Origin: Zygnema cylindricum
Lineage: Eukaryota > Streptophyta > Zygnematophyceae > Zygnematales > Zygnemataceae
DNA: 64,000 nt
Direction of reading: 5' to 3'
NCBI GenBank assembly: GCA_037447655.1
Contig: JBBHKE010002380.1
Coordinates: forward strand, 472,267-536,266
Position numbers and translations under genes: made by a program. Below the pieces are notes generated by a model. It searched no databases. It worked only from the letters and a program-made list of their open reading frames with translations, and was not told where the DNA came from. Shown piece after piece: positions 12,645-25,164 of this stretch. How positions within the stretch are numbered: position 1 is the first letter of the stretch; every line of letters starts with the position of its first letter.

Positions 12645-12719
12645 TGTCACGCATTGCGACACACTGTCACGCTTTCTGTCACATCACGCTTTGCTCAGAT
12701 GTAGCGTCACGTCACGCCC
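12645..12719. promoter_or_regulatory. CGTCA/GTCACG cluster upstream of the reticulon gene
   Basis: GTCACGC occurs at 12645 and 12666, ATCACGC near 12683, and CGTCACGTCACG at 12705-12716. All lie 180-250 bp before the reticulon ATG at 12897. TGACG and ACGT-core motifs are known bZIP (TGA/ABRE-type) binding sites in plants. Their function here is inferred from clustering and position only. Confidence 0.45.
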
Positions 12720-12896
12720 TGGCCCAGATTCATTTGAGGTACTAGATTGTTCAGCAAGCGCTCAAAAGGAGAGAGTTTCGTCCTAGATCAGTGCTTGCAG
12801 AGACTTCTCACACATTCTGATTACCCTTCTTACCCTGAGTGTTCATTTTCTATTTTCTGTATAATTTTGGTAGCCTTCCAATTGTAACCTGTCAAT

Positions 12897-14525
12897 ATGG
12901 ATTCCTCCAATGGTGTTGATTCTGTACTTCCTCAGCCGCCAACGGCTCAGGCGGTTCCTGCTATGAAGCAGCGATTGTTTGGACGGACTCGTGATGTGCA
13001 CGGCTTACTGGGAGGTGGCCATGGTGAGGCCTGTCTTCATGTTTTTTTTATTATCCTTCTTGATTGAATTTAACCGCTATATTATTGCATCGTGATGGTG
13101 GTCATAGTCATGTTTACTCTTGTTTTCTGGTTCTTGTTTTCTTGACAGTCTGCTGGTTTTGTTTTCATTTCTTGATTCTAAATGTTTTATCTGCGTCTTG
13201 CTGTCCAGCTGCTGACGTGCTTCTATGGAAGAAGTGGCCGATCAGTACGGGAATCCTCACCACAGTTGCGTTGATTTACTATCTTTTTGAGCGCTCGCAA
13301 TACACGCTCCTTACACTTGTGGCAAACACGGCACTTCTTCTTGTCTTTATTGTGTTCCTTTGGGCCCAAGCAGCGCACTTCCTCAATATGTAAGTCTGGT
13401 TTCATCTATTGTTTTGCGGTAGCCAGCCGACCTCTGTAAATTTCTTCTAATGACTAGACGTTAACGCATTCCATGTCTCAGAACTTCAGAACTTTGGGGA
13501 ATGAAAGATCTTCTTCCTGCTTCACTGCGTGGGATGTAGTTTTTTAAATCTAGGTGACCTAATCTCCGTCCTTTTGTTACTTTGTTTGGTTTTTGACAGT
13601 TTTTGTTGCGTATCACATTTCTATTGCAGGATGTAGTAGACTACTGCTTTTAGTGTCTTATTCTGCTGGTTTCCATTTCTTAACGTGTAAACTTCTTCAA
13701 TATTTTGTTTTGTTGACATCTGCAATGTTATCATGCAAGTCTGAAGTTGTGTTTATTACTTTGCAGCCGACCACCGCCACTTCCTGAACTTTCTTTGAGC
13801 GAGGAGATGGTCCAACACTTAGCTGGCACTTTAAGAACTGAAGTCAACAGAACTTTGGCCGTTGCTCACAGTGTAGCCCTGGGCAAAGATTACAAGTTGT
13901 TCGGAAAGGTATGCCACATTTAATTCCTCGTGTAATAGTGACTGTTGCATTGCCTGTAGAAGTTGCGCTTCTTTCTGCAATTTCGGAGAATTTTAATTTA
14001 TCTGATTTTGGTTGTGCAGGTTGTTGTCGGACTCTACATGCTGGCTTGGATAGGAGGCATGGCAAATACTTTAACTCTTTGTTTCTTCGGTAAGTCAAAC
14101 TACTGCTTTACTTTTTTTGGTTGCATCATGATGTAGTGACTTAGTCTAAGGATCCCAGCTTTCTTATGATCTGAGTAGATTTAGCTGTTTTGGTTTTTTT
14201 TGAAGTTTAGGGTAGTTTTAACTGAGCATCGAGTGTGTGCTCTACTATGCATATTCATTTTTGACCTAAGTCGATGTAACTTGTTTGGCAGTTGCTTTGC
14301 ATTTTTTTCTGCGAATATATTCCCAATCGTAATAGTCCAATCTATGTGTCATTTGCAGCTGTATTGTTTCTTTTCACACTGCCGTTCTTCTATGACAAAC
14401 ACGAGGATCGGGTTGATGCCCATTTAAAGCGGGGCTTGGATGAGCTTCACAAGGTCTATGCAGTGGCTGATTCAAAAGTGAAGCAGATGTTACAGAAAAT
14501 TCCTGATGCGAAGAAGGCTCAGTAA
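12897..14525 (+). CDS. Reticulon family protein (RTNLB-like), 228 aa
   Basis: Five exons: 12897-13023, 13209-13389, 13767-13908, 14020-14089 and 14359-14525, summing to 687 nt with every junction in frame. The start is the first ATG of the frame. A Ser/Pro-rich leader of about 40 residues is followed by the reticulon homology domain. Its opening AADVLLWKKWPIS resembles plant RTNLB starts (VADVFLWR). A long hydrophobic stretch covers roughly residues 53-100. A hydrophilic loop (PPPLPELSLSEEM) and a second long hydrophobic stretch (VVVGLYMLAWIGGMANTL, then VLFLFTLPFFYDK) follow. The short charged tail lacks a KKXX ending. Reticulons bend ER membrane into tubules (family knowledge). It stands alone, with transposons on both sides. 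Confidence 0.9.
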
Positions 14526-16999
14526 ATGGAAGTAAATGGAAGTACCTTCAAGGAAAGATTGCCAGTCCTCTGTAGATATTTGACAAACTATTGTATGAAA
14601 GTCTAAGGATAGATGATTTACTTTTGAGACAGAAAGGCCTTAAAGAAAAGGGTTTTGGGTTGGGCTGTGGAGAACTGCTGCTTTTGCAGCGAGTCTGCAG
14701 GATCAAATTATGTTTTATATGGGTTTTCAGTGTTGGACAGGTAGATGTTTGAGTTGCGGCATTACAATTTGCTGCATCTTTATATTCTTGTGAGTTTGCA
14801 CCTTTTTTTTACTTTCCACATTGTCCATCAATTTTCTATCTCAAAGCTGCGAAGCTGCGTGGTGATAAGCTTAAGTGAATGATGGTGTTGAGTGAAGGGT
14901 GAATAATGCCTGCGGTTTGAAGAAATGTGAATGCTCTTGTGCAACATGAAAGGCATATCGATGATCAATTTGAGCATGTTGTTTTTTCCAGTTGTCCATA
15001 TGACCATTGAGTGTAATTAGTTGTCCTGCTGGAAAATATACGTGATAGAAATTTATGAATTGTACCTAGCGCTCTAAAACATGACAGGGGAAGCATCTAG
15101 AACTAGCATTTTCCTATTGCTGAAAATTCTTAGGTGTTTTAGGTTTGTGAATGTAACCTATGTCACGCTCCAGTTGACAGTTCCGTGGGGAAAGTACTCT
15201 GTCATGTATTTTTTCTACCAGGCGTGCTGCAAATGATTCTTATAACACTTCATGCTCAATCGATACGCTTTCTTAGGATTCGTGCCTGGTGTAGATGTGG
15301 CCTCTGGTGTCAGGTTTAGATGTCCTCCAATTCGGAATTGGTTTTTATGATCTACTTTCTGATTGGTAATCCAGGTAATTGTTGTATGCTGTTTTGCATT
15401 GTCAACATTTTGCATTGAGGTCGACAAAGGGGCCCAGGATGATCATTAACAACGTACATGTCAGAGAGTGTCAATTAGATTCTCTACATGCACAGGTTAT
15501 TAGGGCAAGCGGTGATCAGGATGTATGGCTTCACTGCGCAGACTTATTATGTTCAATATCATGTTATTAGTAATGAGCACCCAAAGTTTTGGTTGACTTC
15601 AATGCAGGTTGTCAATGTGCATCTATCAGTGGATATCTGTCATTTTCTGTTGATGCTCTGGTTGATGTATTCTGCAATTTGTTCTTGAAAATTTTTCCTT
15701 GTTTTTCACTGACATTTCCCTCTCCCAAACTCATGTCGATGTCCACTCAGGTTTCTCTTACTAAACTGACAATGTTTGGCTTGAAACTCCCCTTTCTTAG
15801 CACCAGTATGGTCTGGTCCTAGCGAAGCTCCTGATGCTATCCGCCAGCGACATGTGTATCCTTCCCCCCCATGGGTGAACATGAGTAATTGAAAAATCTC
15901 ACGTTTTCATTGAGGGTGTTATCCCATTTTGCCTTGTTGTCACCTACTCTTGGAAAATCCGTAAGAAGAGAGTCAATTTTGTGTACACGACAATTACAAA
16001 GAGATGGCATAAAATGTCTGAAACAAATGCAAGGAAAGAAAGAAAAAACAGTTAGGAAAAAGCTAACACACATCAAGAATGATCCCAGCCAAAGACATGG
16101 TAAGGAAGAAGGAGAAATAAACTAAAAGATGAAATGCACCCAACACTACTTTAGCTAAACCTCATGGCAGTCAATCGAAGCCAGTCAAACTCTCAAGCTC
16201 AGCAGAGCATATTGAGGAGTTGCACAAGGTGTTGACAATCAATGACTCATACCGTATTGATATCCACAATCCAAATGGGAATCGTTGATAATTCATTCAA
16301 GAAGTTTCCCTCACTGTGAAGCTGCAGGTATTTGTTGACGATGAAAAGTAGCAAGGACAGAAGCAAGAGGACTTCGAGGTCCTTTCTGACAGTTGGCTGT
16401 TCAAAGCAACTACAAGCAACTCTCTAACAATCCTACGACTCCACTGCCATTGGAATTAAGTCATCCATGGTATTGTGGTATATACAATCACACTCCTTCG
16501 TCATTACAGTGACGCGTGAGCCGCTCTAACATGTGCAAGAGGTCGTCATCTTCCCTCTTCCACTCACACATGATCATCACGCTTTTTGCACATTATTTAC
16601 GAGAAACCATTCGTTGCTCTCTTCCCTCTCCCTTTCCCTCTCGCCTATATCCCCCTTTCACTTCCTCTGCATCTCTCTCCTCCGCATCTATTTTCACCAT
16701 GTCTACAAAAGACTCATCTCCTCCTTCCCCATCCCTCTATCCACAATCCTTTTTGGCTTATTCCCACCTCCATTTTATAGTTTCATCCTTTACCCCTCGA
16801 CCATGTCGAAGGCTGGGGGCGAAAAGACGCAAAAGTATATATGCAGTACTTCGTAACGGCGACAAGCCATTGCCGATATGCAGGATGTTATTCTTGCGTC
16901 GGTCCATAAGATGCATCGTCAGTTTGTCACATTGCAAACCAACGGAGGAGCAATTTTTGGTTGTAGACTTCTAGCGGCCGTCCAGTAGCGTTAAATCCA
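14526..16999. other. Intergenic, one possible decayed coding fragment
   Basis: Contains the 3' untranslated region of the reticulon gene and A/T-rich DNA. At 16187-16450 one plus-strand frame reads as protein-like (SAEHIEELHKVLTINDSYR, later EVSLTVKLQVFVDDEK and DFEVLSDSWLFKATT), interrupted by stops near 16287-16292 and 16350. It may be a relic gene fragment of unknown family. Pyrimidine-rich DNA at 16600-16800 precedes the retroelement and could be its 5' region. Confidence 0.4.
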
Positions 17000-19900
17000 T
17001 TTTTGTCGAGATTTTGGTCGCGTCGCAGTTATCATCAAATGTCTTGTTTCATTGCGAGGTCGGTTTATATATTTGAGATGGCTCGGGGACATGTTCCCCG
17101 CAATGTTGCACCACTTCTCTCTACGGCTCGTCTTGTCGTTTTTTCAGAGTTGGGGGGATTCGCCCAATTGCTATCGGCGAGGTGTTGTACCGTTTGGTAG
17201 CTCGCGCTATGTGTATTCAACTCCAGGGGGCATCCCATGACCATTTCTCACCGCACCATTCGGCGTTTGCGAGGTAGTTGTTGATGGTCTTCAGGCTATT
17301 TTGGATCTCCATCGGGATTGGGTGGTCCTCCAGGTGGATATTGCTAACGCCTTTAACACAGTCAACCATAATGCTATCTTCCGAGAATTGAGGCATGCTC
17401 CATCGCCTATCCACCAGATTTTCCCATTTGTTCGTGCTTTTTATTCTCGTCCGAGCTCCCTCATCTTTCCTCTTGGCGGTCCCTTTGGTGATGTTTCCAC
17501 TTTGGAATCTACGACTAGCACTAGGCAAGGTGATCCTTTGGGGGCTCCCCTTTTTGCATTGGCCCACCTTCACACTTTGCGAGACTCTGCTCTGACTTTT
17601 CCAGGTTGTTTATTCCCTTCCATCGCGGATGATACACATATTGTGGGTCCTCGTGACCAAGTTTTATCTGCCTTTGCCCATTTTTCAGAGCAGCTTCGTT
17701 GGATTGGTTTGTCGGTTAAGCTGTAATAGGATCTCCTATCTCTCGTAAAATCCCATCACTACAACCAACTTCAACCATTATTCCATACATTGAAAAATTA
17801 CACATTCACATTGGACGTCACTCATATAAGGATAAATTTTAAATTAGAAGAAGCTTCTGTCCACGTAACATTAGTCTGGTCTCTTGCCCTCATGGCTCAA
17901 CCCTTCTTTTTAAAGTATTTTCCATTGCTCTCCACTCTTAAATATTCAATCTCTTAATTACTAAAACACTACTTAGTTTGTAAGATATTTCAGTGCAAAA
18001 ATGCTATTGCTCCAATTTGGTATTATTCGCTCAGGACAAAGATCAGTCAAAATTTCCACAAAATTTTCCAAAGGAAAAGATGTCTACTCCTCTTAGACTT
18101 CACTACTTTTCCATCATTGCCTTGGACTCGCCAAGCCAAAGTCAACGCTCCGTTGAACAGGTTTTACCTGGGCCAATCATTGATCAGCAAGGACTCAGAC
18201 TGACCAATGCAAAAACGTACAAAATATCTTACTACCTACGTAGCATTTCTAACTAATGAAACGCTACGTTTCACTGCGTAACATTTAAGTGCAAAAGTGC
18301 GCGCCAAACGAAACGCGACTTCGCACGAACGTGCGTCGCAAATTTCGCATACGAAACTTCTTCCGCAATTCCATAAAGTGAAAGTGACGTTTCGTACTAA
18401 AATTGTACGAAACGAACCACCGTGCGTAATAAATTACATATTTATTCGTTTGGTACTTTTATAAACGTACGCCTGAAATTCCGAGGCTAATTTTTGACCT
18501 TTAACCCGTTTCAAAAAACCCACTTGTTAGTTTGACCGTACGCTGTCGTCTAAATACACCAATCGCTATAACTTTTAAAATACACCTCCAAAACGTGCGA
18601 TTCTTTAGCTGACGTCCACCAAATTCATTCCTCTATATTCATAACACCTAAATACCCCTTTACGAACAAGTTCGATCCACTATTACTGTTATATAAGCCG
18701 TCTAAATGTGCAGTTTAAAGCCCACGAGATTTACCTTCAGACTTCCCTATTCCTCTGGGTTTTCGAATTGCATCCTCCACGCATGGTATTAAAGCTTTAG
18801 GCTCGCCTATCGGTGCCCCATCCTTTGTGAACCAATTTTTCACTGTTGCTTTTGTTGAGGACCTCTCACATTCTGATGACCTTCCTAAGCGTTCCAACTC
18901 CCAAGTGGCGTTTCAGATCCTGGCTCATTGTTTTGGCCAACGTCCTCTTTATCTCCCTCGGACATTACCACCAACCTTTGTGCTTCGTCACCTCATTGGG
19001 CATGGAATTTTTGATCGGCCGGATGGTTCATTTGCACGGCGTCAAGCTAGCCTTCCAATTTCCAACATGGGTTTGGGTTTGATTATAGTGGCTCGAGTTG
19101 CTCCGACGCCTTATATGGGTAGTTGGGCTTTGGTGGCACCCGCCATCACTTCCCGTTTTATTGTAGATGATGTCCCCATTTTGGCCTAAGTCGTCCCTAA
19201 AGTGGAGGACAATCTTTTTCCTTTCAATGAGGCTCTTCTCTACGCCCGTGCACTCTTTCCGCTTAATGCTCGAAACAAAGTGCCACTATTTCCGTCTCTT
19301 ATTATTGATAATAGCTTCCATTTGCAACAACGCATATCCGAGCAGTTGGCAGTCGTTCGAGTCCATGATCTTTTAAACGCGCTACCTTCGGTTCAATTGT
19401 TTGCTTGTTTACACTCGTGTTTTGGGCTGGGTGCTGGTGCGTTGTTACAAGCCACACCAGTTTTTTTGACACTTGACGTCTAACCAGTTCACCTCTGCTA
19501 TCCGCCTTCGTTTCGGTTTGCCTCACCCTCCGCTTCTTGGCTGCCCCAATTGTGTTTGCAACCAACCTATTGACTCTGACGACATCCATTTGCTTCATTG
19601 CTCGCGGGGGTGAACGTACTGTCGCGGATGATTTGGTTCGTGATGCGATTGTTGCAATTGGCGTAGAAGCAAGCGACACTGTGAAGCGAGAAGTTTCATA
19701 TATCTTACCTCCTCGCTCCTAGTATAGTGGTCTCCGAAGTCCTCGTGTTGACTTGGTTTTCCTCCATGGGACTGGGCGGATCGTGGGTGATGTGGTCCTT
19801 ACCGATCCGACTAAGAACCACGTTTTTTCTCACGCGACAATGGATACGGGCGTGGCCGATTGGGACGCAGCGTCTTCTAAAGAAAGGGATTATGCTCATC

Positions 19901-20370
19901 GAGACCCGACGGACTAGTTTGTCCCATTTGCAACAATTTTTTTGGTTCCTTCTTTCGATGATTTCCTCTGCAACTGTGCTAAGAAAGATTTTGAATCCAA
20001 GGGTCCCGAGAGTCTTCCCCCAAGCCTTCTCTCTGCTTTTTATTGTTAGCGTGTTTCAGTTGCCCTTTGGCGGATGATAGGCGGGGCCTCCTAGACCTTC
20101 CTCCACGAGATCCAATCCACATCCACAACCTTCGGGGGTGTGGACTTTAGTTCGGTAGGGTTGTGGGGCATCATATAGGGTGGGTTTTCCCTTTTTGTCT
20201 AGTCATCTTTACAAGTTTGTTTAGTCTTCCAAGTTCACCTAGTTACCTTTGGATTCCTCATTTGTTTGTTTTTTTTTGTTTTAGTCTCTGTTGGCTCTTG
20301 AAGTCTTTAAATGCTTTTTTTCTTTTCTTACCCCCTTTGTACCCCAATGGTTTTTCCATCGCACTTTCTG
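17000..20370 (+). mobile_element. Non-LTR-type retroelement with RT and restriction-like endonuclease, copy 1 (broken)
   Basis: Plus-strand fragments line up in element order but in different frames. At 17050-17250 the N-terminal RT region reads ARGHVPRNVAPLLSTARL. At 17301-17726 the palm has VVLQVDIANAFNTVNH (first catalytic Asp), STRQGDPLGAPLF and an ADDTHIVG-type motif. At about 18722-19480 the thumb/connection has GIKALGSPIGA and QILAHCFGQRPLYL. At 19530-19900 a Cys/His cluster (CPNC...H..HC) is followed by a PD-(D/E)XK-like region with VDLVFLHGTGRIVGDVV. About 985 bp at 17727-18712 look like a later insertion or a diverged linker. Stops and frameshifts make it inactive. The 3' end is a T-rich region closing near AATGGTTTTTCCATCG (20346-20361). 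Clade assignment is not possible by eye. Confidence 0.8.
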
Positions 20371-21747
20371 TACTAAAGATTTTCTCGTTAGGACGTTATC
20401 AGTTCCAGGTTGCAGTTCTACAGCATCGTCATGTGGACACCGACACTCAGCAATATTGGGACACTTGAAATACCGTAGAACGCTATGCATTGCTGGCTGT
20501 GTACGGCAGATCTCTCTGTGTGCTGGCTGCGTGTGTGACTTTGATTGGCAGCCGCAATCTTTGCGATTTCCCGAAAGTGTGACTCAATGCATGGATTGCC
20601 GTTTTCGCTTTACCGTAGAATCGTGAACAAGAAAACGAATACGCGCCTCACGATCGGGCAAGATCTTTGTGTACAGTTTCACCTGAGGAAAGGCGCATTC
20701 GGTACTATATGTACGGAAAAGTTGTCGCCGGTGTGACTCCAATAACTGTCGAGTTCCAAGTGGTTGCACGTCTACGCGTCCCTGAGATCTTGAAGGTCAA
20801 TGATTTGGTTTTTTGGACTGAAGTAGAGTCACATTCGTTTGTCATATTCGTTAGCAATTCGTTCAAGTGACACGTCGAACATTTCTCCTGACCGTTAAAT
20901 TCCCTCGACCGGTCCTTTTTTGGTTCCCTTTGAAGCAGCAAAGGACGCGTATCGTGTCAGCAGGCTGCGATTTGTCGTGCAGCGTTAGTAGATACTGATT
21001 CTCAATTGTTTTCTAATGATAGGTATTTGTGCTTTATAAATCCTGCTTCAATACTTAGCAAAATGCGGGTTCAAAAGCGCTCTCCATAAAGAGCTGGACT
21101 TGGACATCTGATTTGATCTGGCGGGAAAGTCACAGGATCATCAGCCGATTTGCATTTAATTCAGCAGAGTTAGTTATCTATATGAGTACTTTGCAAAATT
21201 CAAACAATATTAACTCTACTGGAATTCAAACGGCAGATGTATTATATTTTGTACTGATAATGAATAACTGAAGCGTTTCTACATTCCAACCTGCAGAAAC
21301 CTCAGAAGATTCTAGAGAGCCGCCGTTACCACGCTGCACATGAACTGGCGAGTCAACAAATGCGACGGTTCGAATTATTGGCAGAGACGTAAACATCCGC
21401 TTTCCATTCAGCAGCCGCCACGTGTGGGTTGAGCCGTAGGGTGGATCTGTGGAATCGCGGGATTCCCTCCCTCCCTCCACTCTTCCCATCAATAGGACCT
21501 GCAACTTCCATACAACTCATTTTCTAGCAGTTCTCCTTCTTAGGAAGGGCCCTCTTTAGGGTTTGTCTTAGGTTTAAAGACTTACAAGGAACAGAATCTC
21601 TACTAGTTGACTTTACGCCCTTTTCCTACCTAGATCAATGATATATTGACTCCATTATCCTCTCCCTGTCTCTTTCTTTACATTCTTCTGTATACTCTCT
21701 GTTTCCAGGCGGTAAACACGCTTCTGTTTTTCCTTAAATATACTGCA
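20371..21747. other. Intergenic / adenylate kinase upstream region
   Basis: No gene is supported. A palindromic CACGTG (G-box) lies at 21419-21424, about 325 bp before the adenylate kinase ATG. This is a common plant bHLH/bZIP site whose use here is only inferred. A short open frame at 20667-20870 has no recognisable family. Confidence 0.5.
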
Positions 21748-24091
21748 ATGGCGTCTTTTTTAAGAAATAGCAGAAGTAGTTTTAGTTCCATACGTTCTTT
21801 GGTTTCACAAACGTCAATATTTCATTCAAAACCTTTTCCTTCGCCTTCTATTGGCCAACGATCTAATGCAGGATTAGCTCAAGCTGTTTCTTTGGATTTG
21901 CCTGATTTAAATAATGAAGCTTTGTTTAACATCGACGTACGGATGAATAATATTCCCTCAGCGAATGAAAACCTTAAAAGTAGTGAGGACGGAAGGTTAA
22001 AATGGGTGTTTTTAGGGTGTCCTGGAGTAGGGAAAGGTACTTATGCAAGCAGATTATCTAAGCTCCTTCAAATACCACACATATCTATGGGAGATTTGGT
22101 GAGAGCGGAAGTCAAGAGAGATACAGCAATGTCAAAACAGGTTTGTGTTTTTTTTTTTCCTTTCTCGGTCAGGGGTTTAATAAGAAACCTGTCCTTTTTA
22201 TTATTTATTCTTATTTCTTTCAAAGCGTTGTCTGAGGTTTTTTTCAATCTTTGTTGTTGGAGGATTCAGTTTTGAGAAAACATTAGGAAACGTTTTATGC
22301 CTTCCATTATTGTTTTGGGTGACACTTACTTTTTTTTTTTCTCAGCTTTTTGCTGTTTTGAAGAGGCTTTTAGATTTTTTTTCTTTGTTCTTTTTTTCCA
22401 TCCATCTTGTCTTATTATTATTTTTTCTTCTTAATAGAAAATAAATGCCCTCACTTTAGTAACAAATGACCAAGCGACTGTATCTCCCTCAGTTTCATTC
22501 CACACTGCTATTAGTGTCGATAACACTTATTTGGTCTAGGCTTTTTTTAGTAAAAAATCATGATAAAAAAGGGCGCAGACTACAAGTCGCCACATTTCCC
22601 TACACAAAATTAGGATTAATGTACTAAACATTCTTATTCCGCATGTATACTCATGGTACGCTTACATTAACGGCGATGGGCTGTGTACCTCTTTTCTGTC
22701 AGTAACCACTGACTGCTTTGGTTGACTATTCTGACTCATATCAGCAATGGTTTTTTTTTATAATTCAGTGTTCTGACGTATCTGAGTGAGGTCAAATGGC
22801 AGTTGGATGCGACAATGAAACTTGGCAAACTTGTTCAAGATGATGTCATCTTTGAGTTGTTGAGAAATCGGCTGGAGCTCGGTGAAGAAATTGGAGAAGG
22901 AGGCTTTATTCTCGATGGTTTTCCTCGGACACATTCTCAAGCTGTAAGAAATCTTAATTTTTTTAGCCCTGGCTGGGCGGTCGGGATCTATGTAAAAACT
23001 TTCTAAACTGCAAAAACTGTAAAACTGTATTTTGCTGATAACAGACTCTGTGGGCTTTCTCATTGTAAAGTGCCCTCTTTTTTTCATAGTTCGGAAGTGT
23101 GAAAGCGCTTGGAAACGGTTCTATGGTTAACCCGAATTATGTGCATATTTCATGCGTTTTTTGGGAAAAATGTGTGTAGTATGGGATCACCCACAAATAG
23201 CGTTTCCATATCTTTCCTCATTCCAAACTATGTTTGTTTTTTCTGCTTTACTATGCCAGTTTGGAAAGTCTCATCGATTTCTTACATAGTTTTTAAATAC
23301 TTTCGCCTGGTTTATCTGTTAGTTTTGAGATCTGCCTATTATTAACGCGCATTTGCATTCAGGGGTATTTTATTTCATTTCTGAGTGTGTTTACCATGTT
23401 AGGCAACTGACGCAATAAAACTCTTTATTGCAGGTTGTGCTTGATGAATTAACTAGTCTTGACCTGATTGTGAACCTGCGATTAAGAGAGGATGTGTTGA
23501 TCAGCAAGTGCCTGGGGAGACGTATTTGCAAAGACTGTGGGGGGAATTTCAATGTCGCCAATATTTACCTTCCAGCTGAGAATGGCGTTCCAGAGATTAT
23601 CATGCCTCCACTTTCTCCTCCATCCGAGTGTGAAGGCAAAATGACAACAAGATCAGATGACACCGAGGCTGTGGTTAGGAATCGTCTGGAAATCTATGCA
23701 AAAGAGGTGCGTGAGGAAGTTGTGTTTTCATATGTGACAACAAAGCTTTGTTTCTTCATTTATGTTTGTCAAGGTTTTATATCTTTATGAAACAAGCTTG
23801 GGTCGATGCCTGCCTGGCTTTTGATCTGTTGCTGTACTACACGGGAAGGTGGGGATGGTGTATTTGGTTCTTCTTTCTGAGTGGCTGGTGACAAAACTGA
23901 CTATTTTCGGTCTGTCTTTTGGATGTGTGAATATTCTTTTGCAGAGTAAGCCGGTTGAGGATTACTATCGTTCTACCAGCAGGCTCATGGATTTTAATAT
24001 TGCGGGCGGCATTCCAGAGACATGGCCACGTTTACTTGCGGCCCTCAATGTGGAAGAACGGATCGATTTAGAAATTCAAAAGGCCGCGTAA
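21748..24091 (+). CDS. Adenylate kinase, plant organelle type, 317 aa
   Basis: Four exons: 21748-22140, 22803-22943, 23434-23706 and 23945-24091, all phase 0. It catalyses ATP + AMP = 2 ADP. Residues 1-82 are a Ser/Arg-rich, acid-poor leader ([14 protein letters not shown]), as in plastid or mitochondrial targeting peptides. The P-loop GCPGVGKGT is at 90-98. The AMP-binding strand [11 protein letters not shown] is at about 164-174. The LID follows, with [16 protein letters not shown] and a long insertion (PSEC, then [17 protein letters not shown]). The end is [14 protein letters not shown]. The LID and C-terminus match plant ADK proteins of the At2g37250 kind more than cytosolic ones (recalled comparison). 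The ATG at 21748 is chosen because the leader starts there; an in-frame upstream ATG at 21646 gives a hydrophobic, unlikely extension. Whether plastid or mitochondrial is undecided. Confidence 0.93.
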
Positions 24092-25164
24092 TTCACCCTT
24101 TTCTTCTGTTCTAACTTTAAATGTCCTATGAATGATCAGATGAATGAATCAGGAGTCCAGTTTGTGAGTGTGGCTCGTTCTATAAGGTCTATTGCAAGAC
24201 TCCGTTCTTTTTTTCTTCTTAGGGATTTTTTTTTTTCATGGAGTAGAATAAGCAAGTTGCTTCTGCTGTAGGTTTATAGGTGGATAGCTTCCACTTTTTT
24301 TTTTTTTGAGCTTTGTCCTTATTGATTCTTCGCACTCAAGGATCAGTGATCGCTTTTGGCCTCTTATTGGCCGAACTTGAGTTGCACCAAGTTTTTGTCT
24401 GTAGTGGAGGTTTTGTCATTGGTCCTTTTAGCTTATACATTGTTTTCCAATAAGGGCTGCTCCCTAGGCAGGTTTTGTAGCCAGCAGAAGTCGATACTAA
24501 ATTTTGACACATTCCGGTGCGGTTTCCCCGGGTCGTCCACAGTTTGTCAACTCAAGATTGTACTCCGGGGATGGATGGGGCATAAAGTCGGAAAAGCAGG
24601 GCTTCCTCGCTCTTTATTTTGGAGGAAATGAACCAATTGTTTTTGTGCAACTTTACTATTTGGGATGCAGTTGCAATGGAACCTTGTTTTTTTTAGCTGC
24701 CTGTGTGTGTGAGTCAGGAAGTTGAGTTACGTTTTTATGAGTTTGGTTGAATATATGTTCAGTGGAGTTCATTTTACAATGACCAAAGAGCTTGCAACTT
24801 TGATAATCATATGAACTTTTTAAATAACTCATATGGTGAAATTTAGGTTGTCCTGTTCATAGAGTTTCTTAAGTCAATTTAGACTGAGTTCTAGGTATCT
24901 CCCCAAAAGATCGATCTTTGAGACAAGGGGCTTTGAAGCATTTACTTTCTCGCTCCAGTGAGAATGAGGTGTAGCCAGCTTGAATGTGAACCTACTTTTG
25001 TTTGAAATCTGAAGGTCAATGTTATAATTGGTCTTGTATTGTTCCTCGTTTGGTCTACTAGCAGCAGTGCAACTGACAGCAGCCGTGTGCGTATCACTCT
25101 TCACTGTGTCAGTAGTGTGTCAGCAGCAGTATGATTGGCGGGAATCTTTTTCCTTTGAGAGTCT
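24092..25164. other. Intergenic, no gene seen
   Basis: Contains the 3' untranslated region of the adenylate kinase gene and T-rich DNA. No supported frame, RNA gene or transposon end. Confidence 0.55.
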
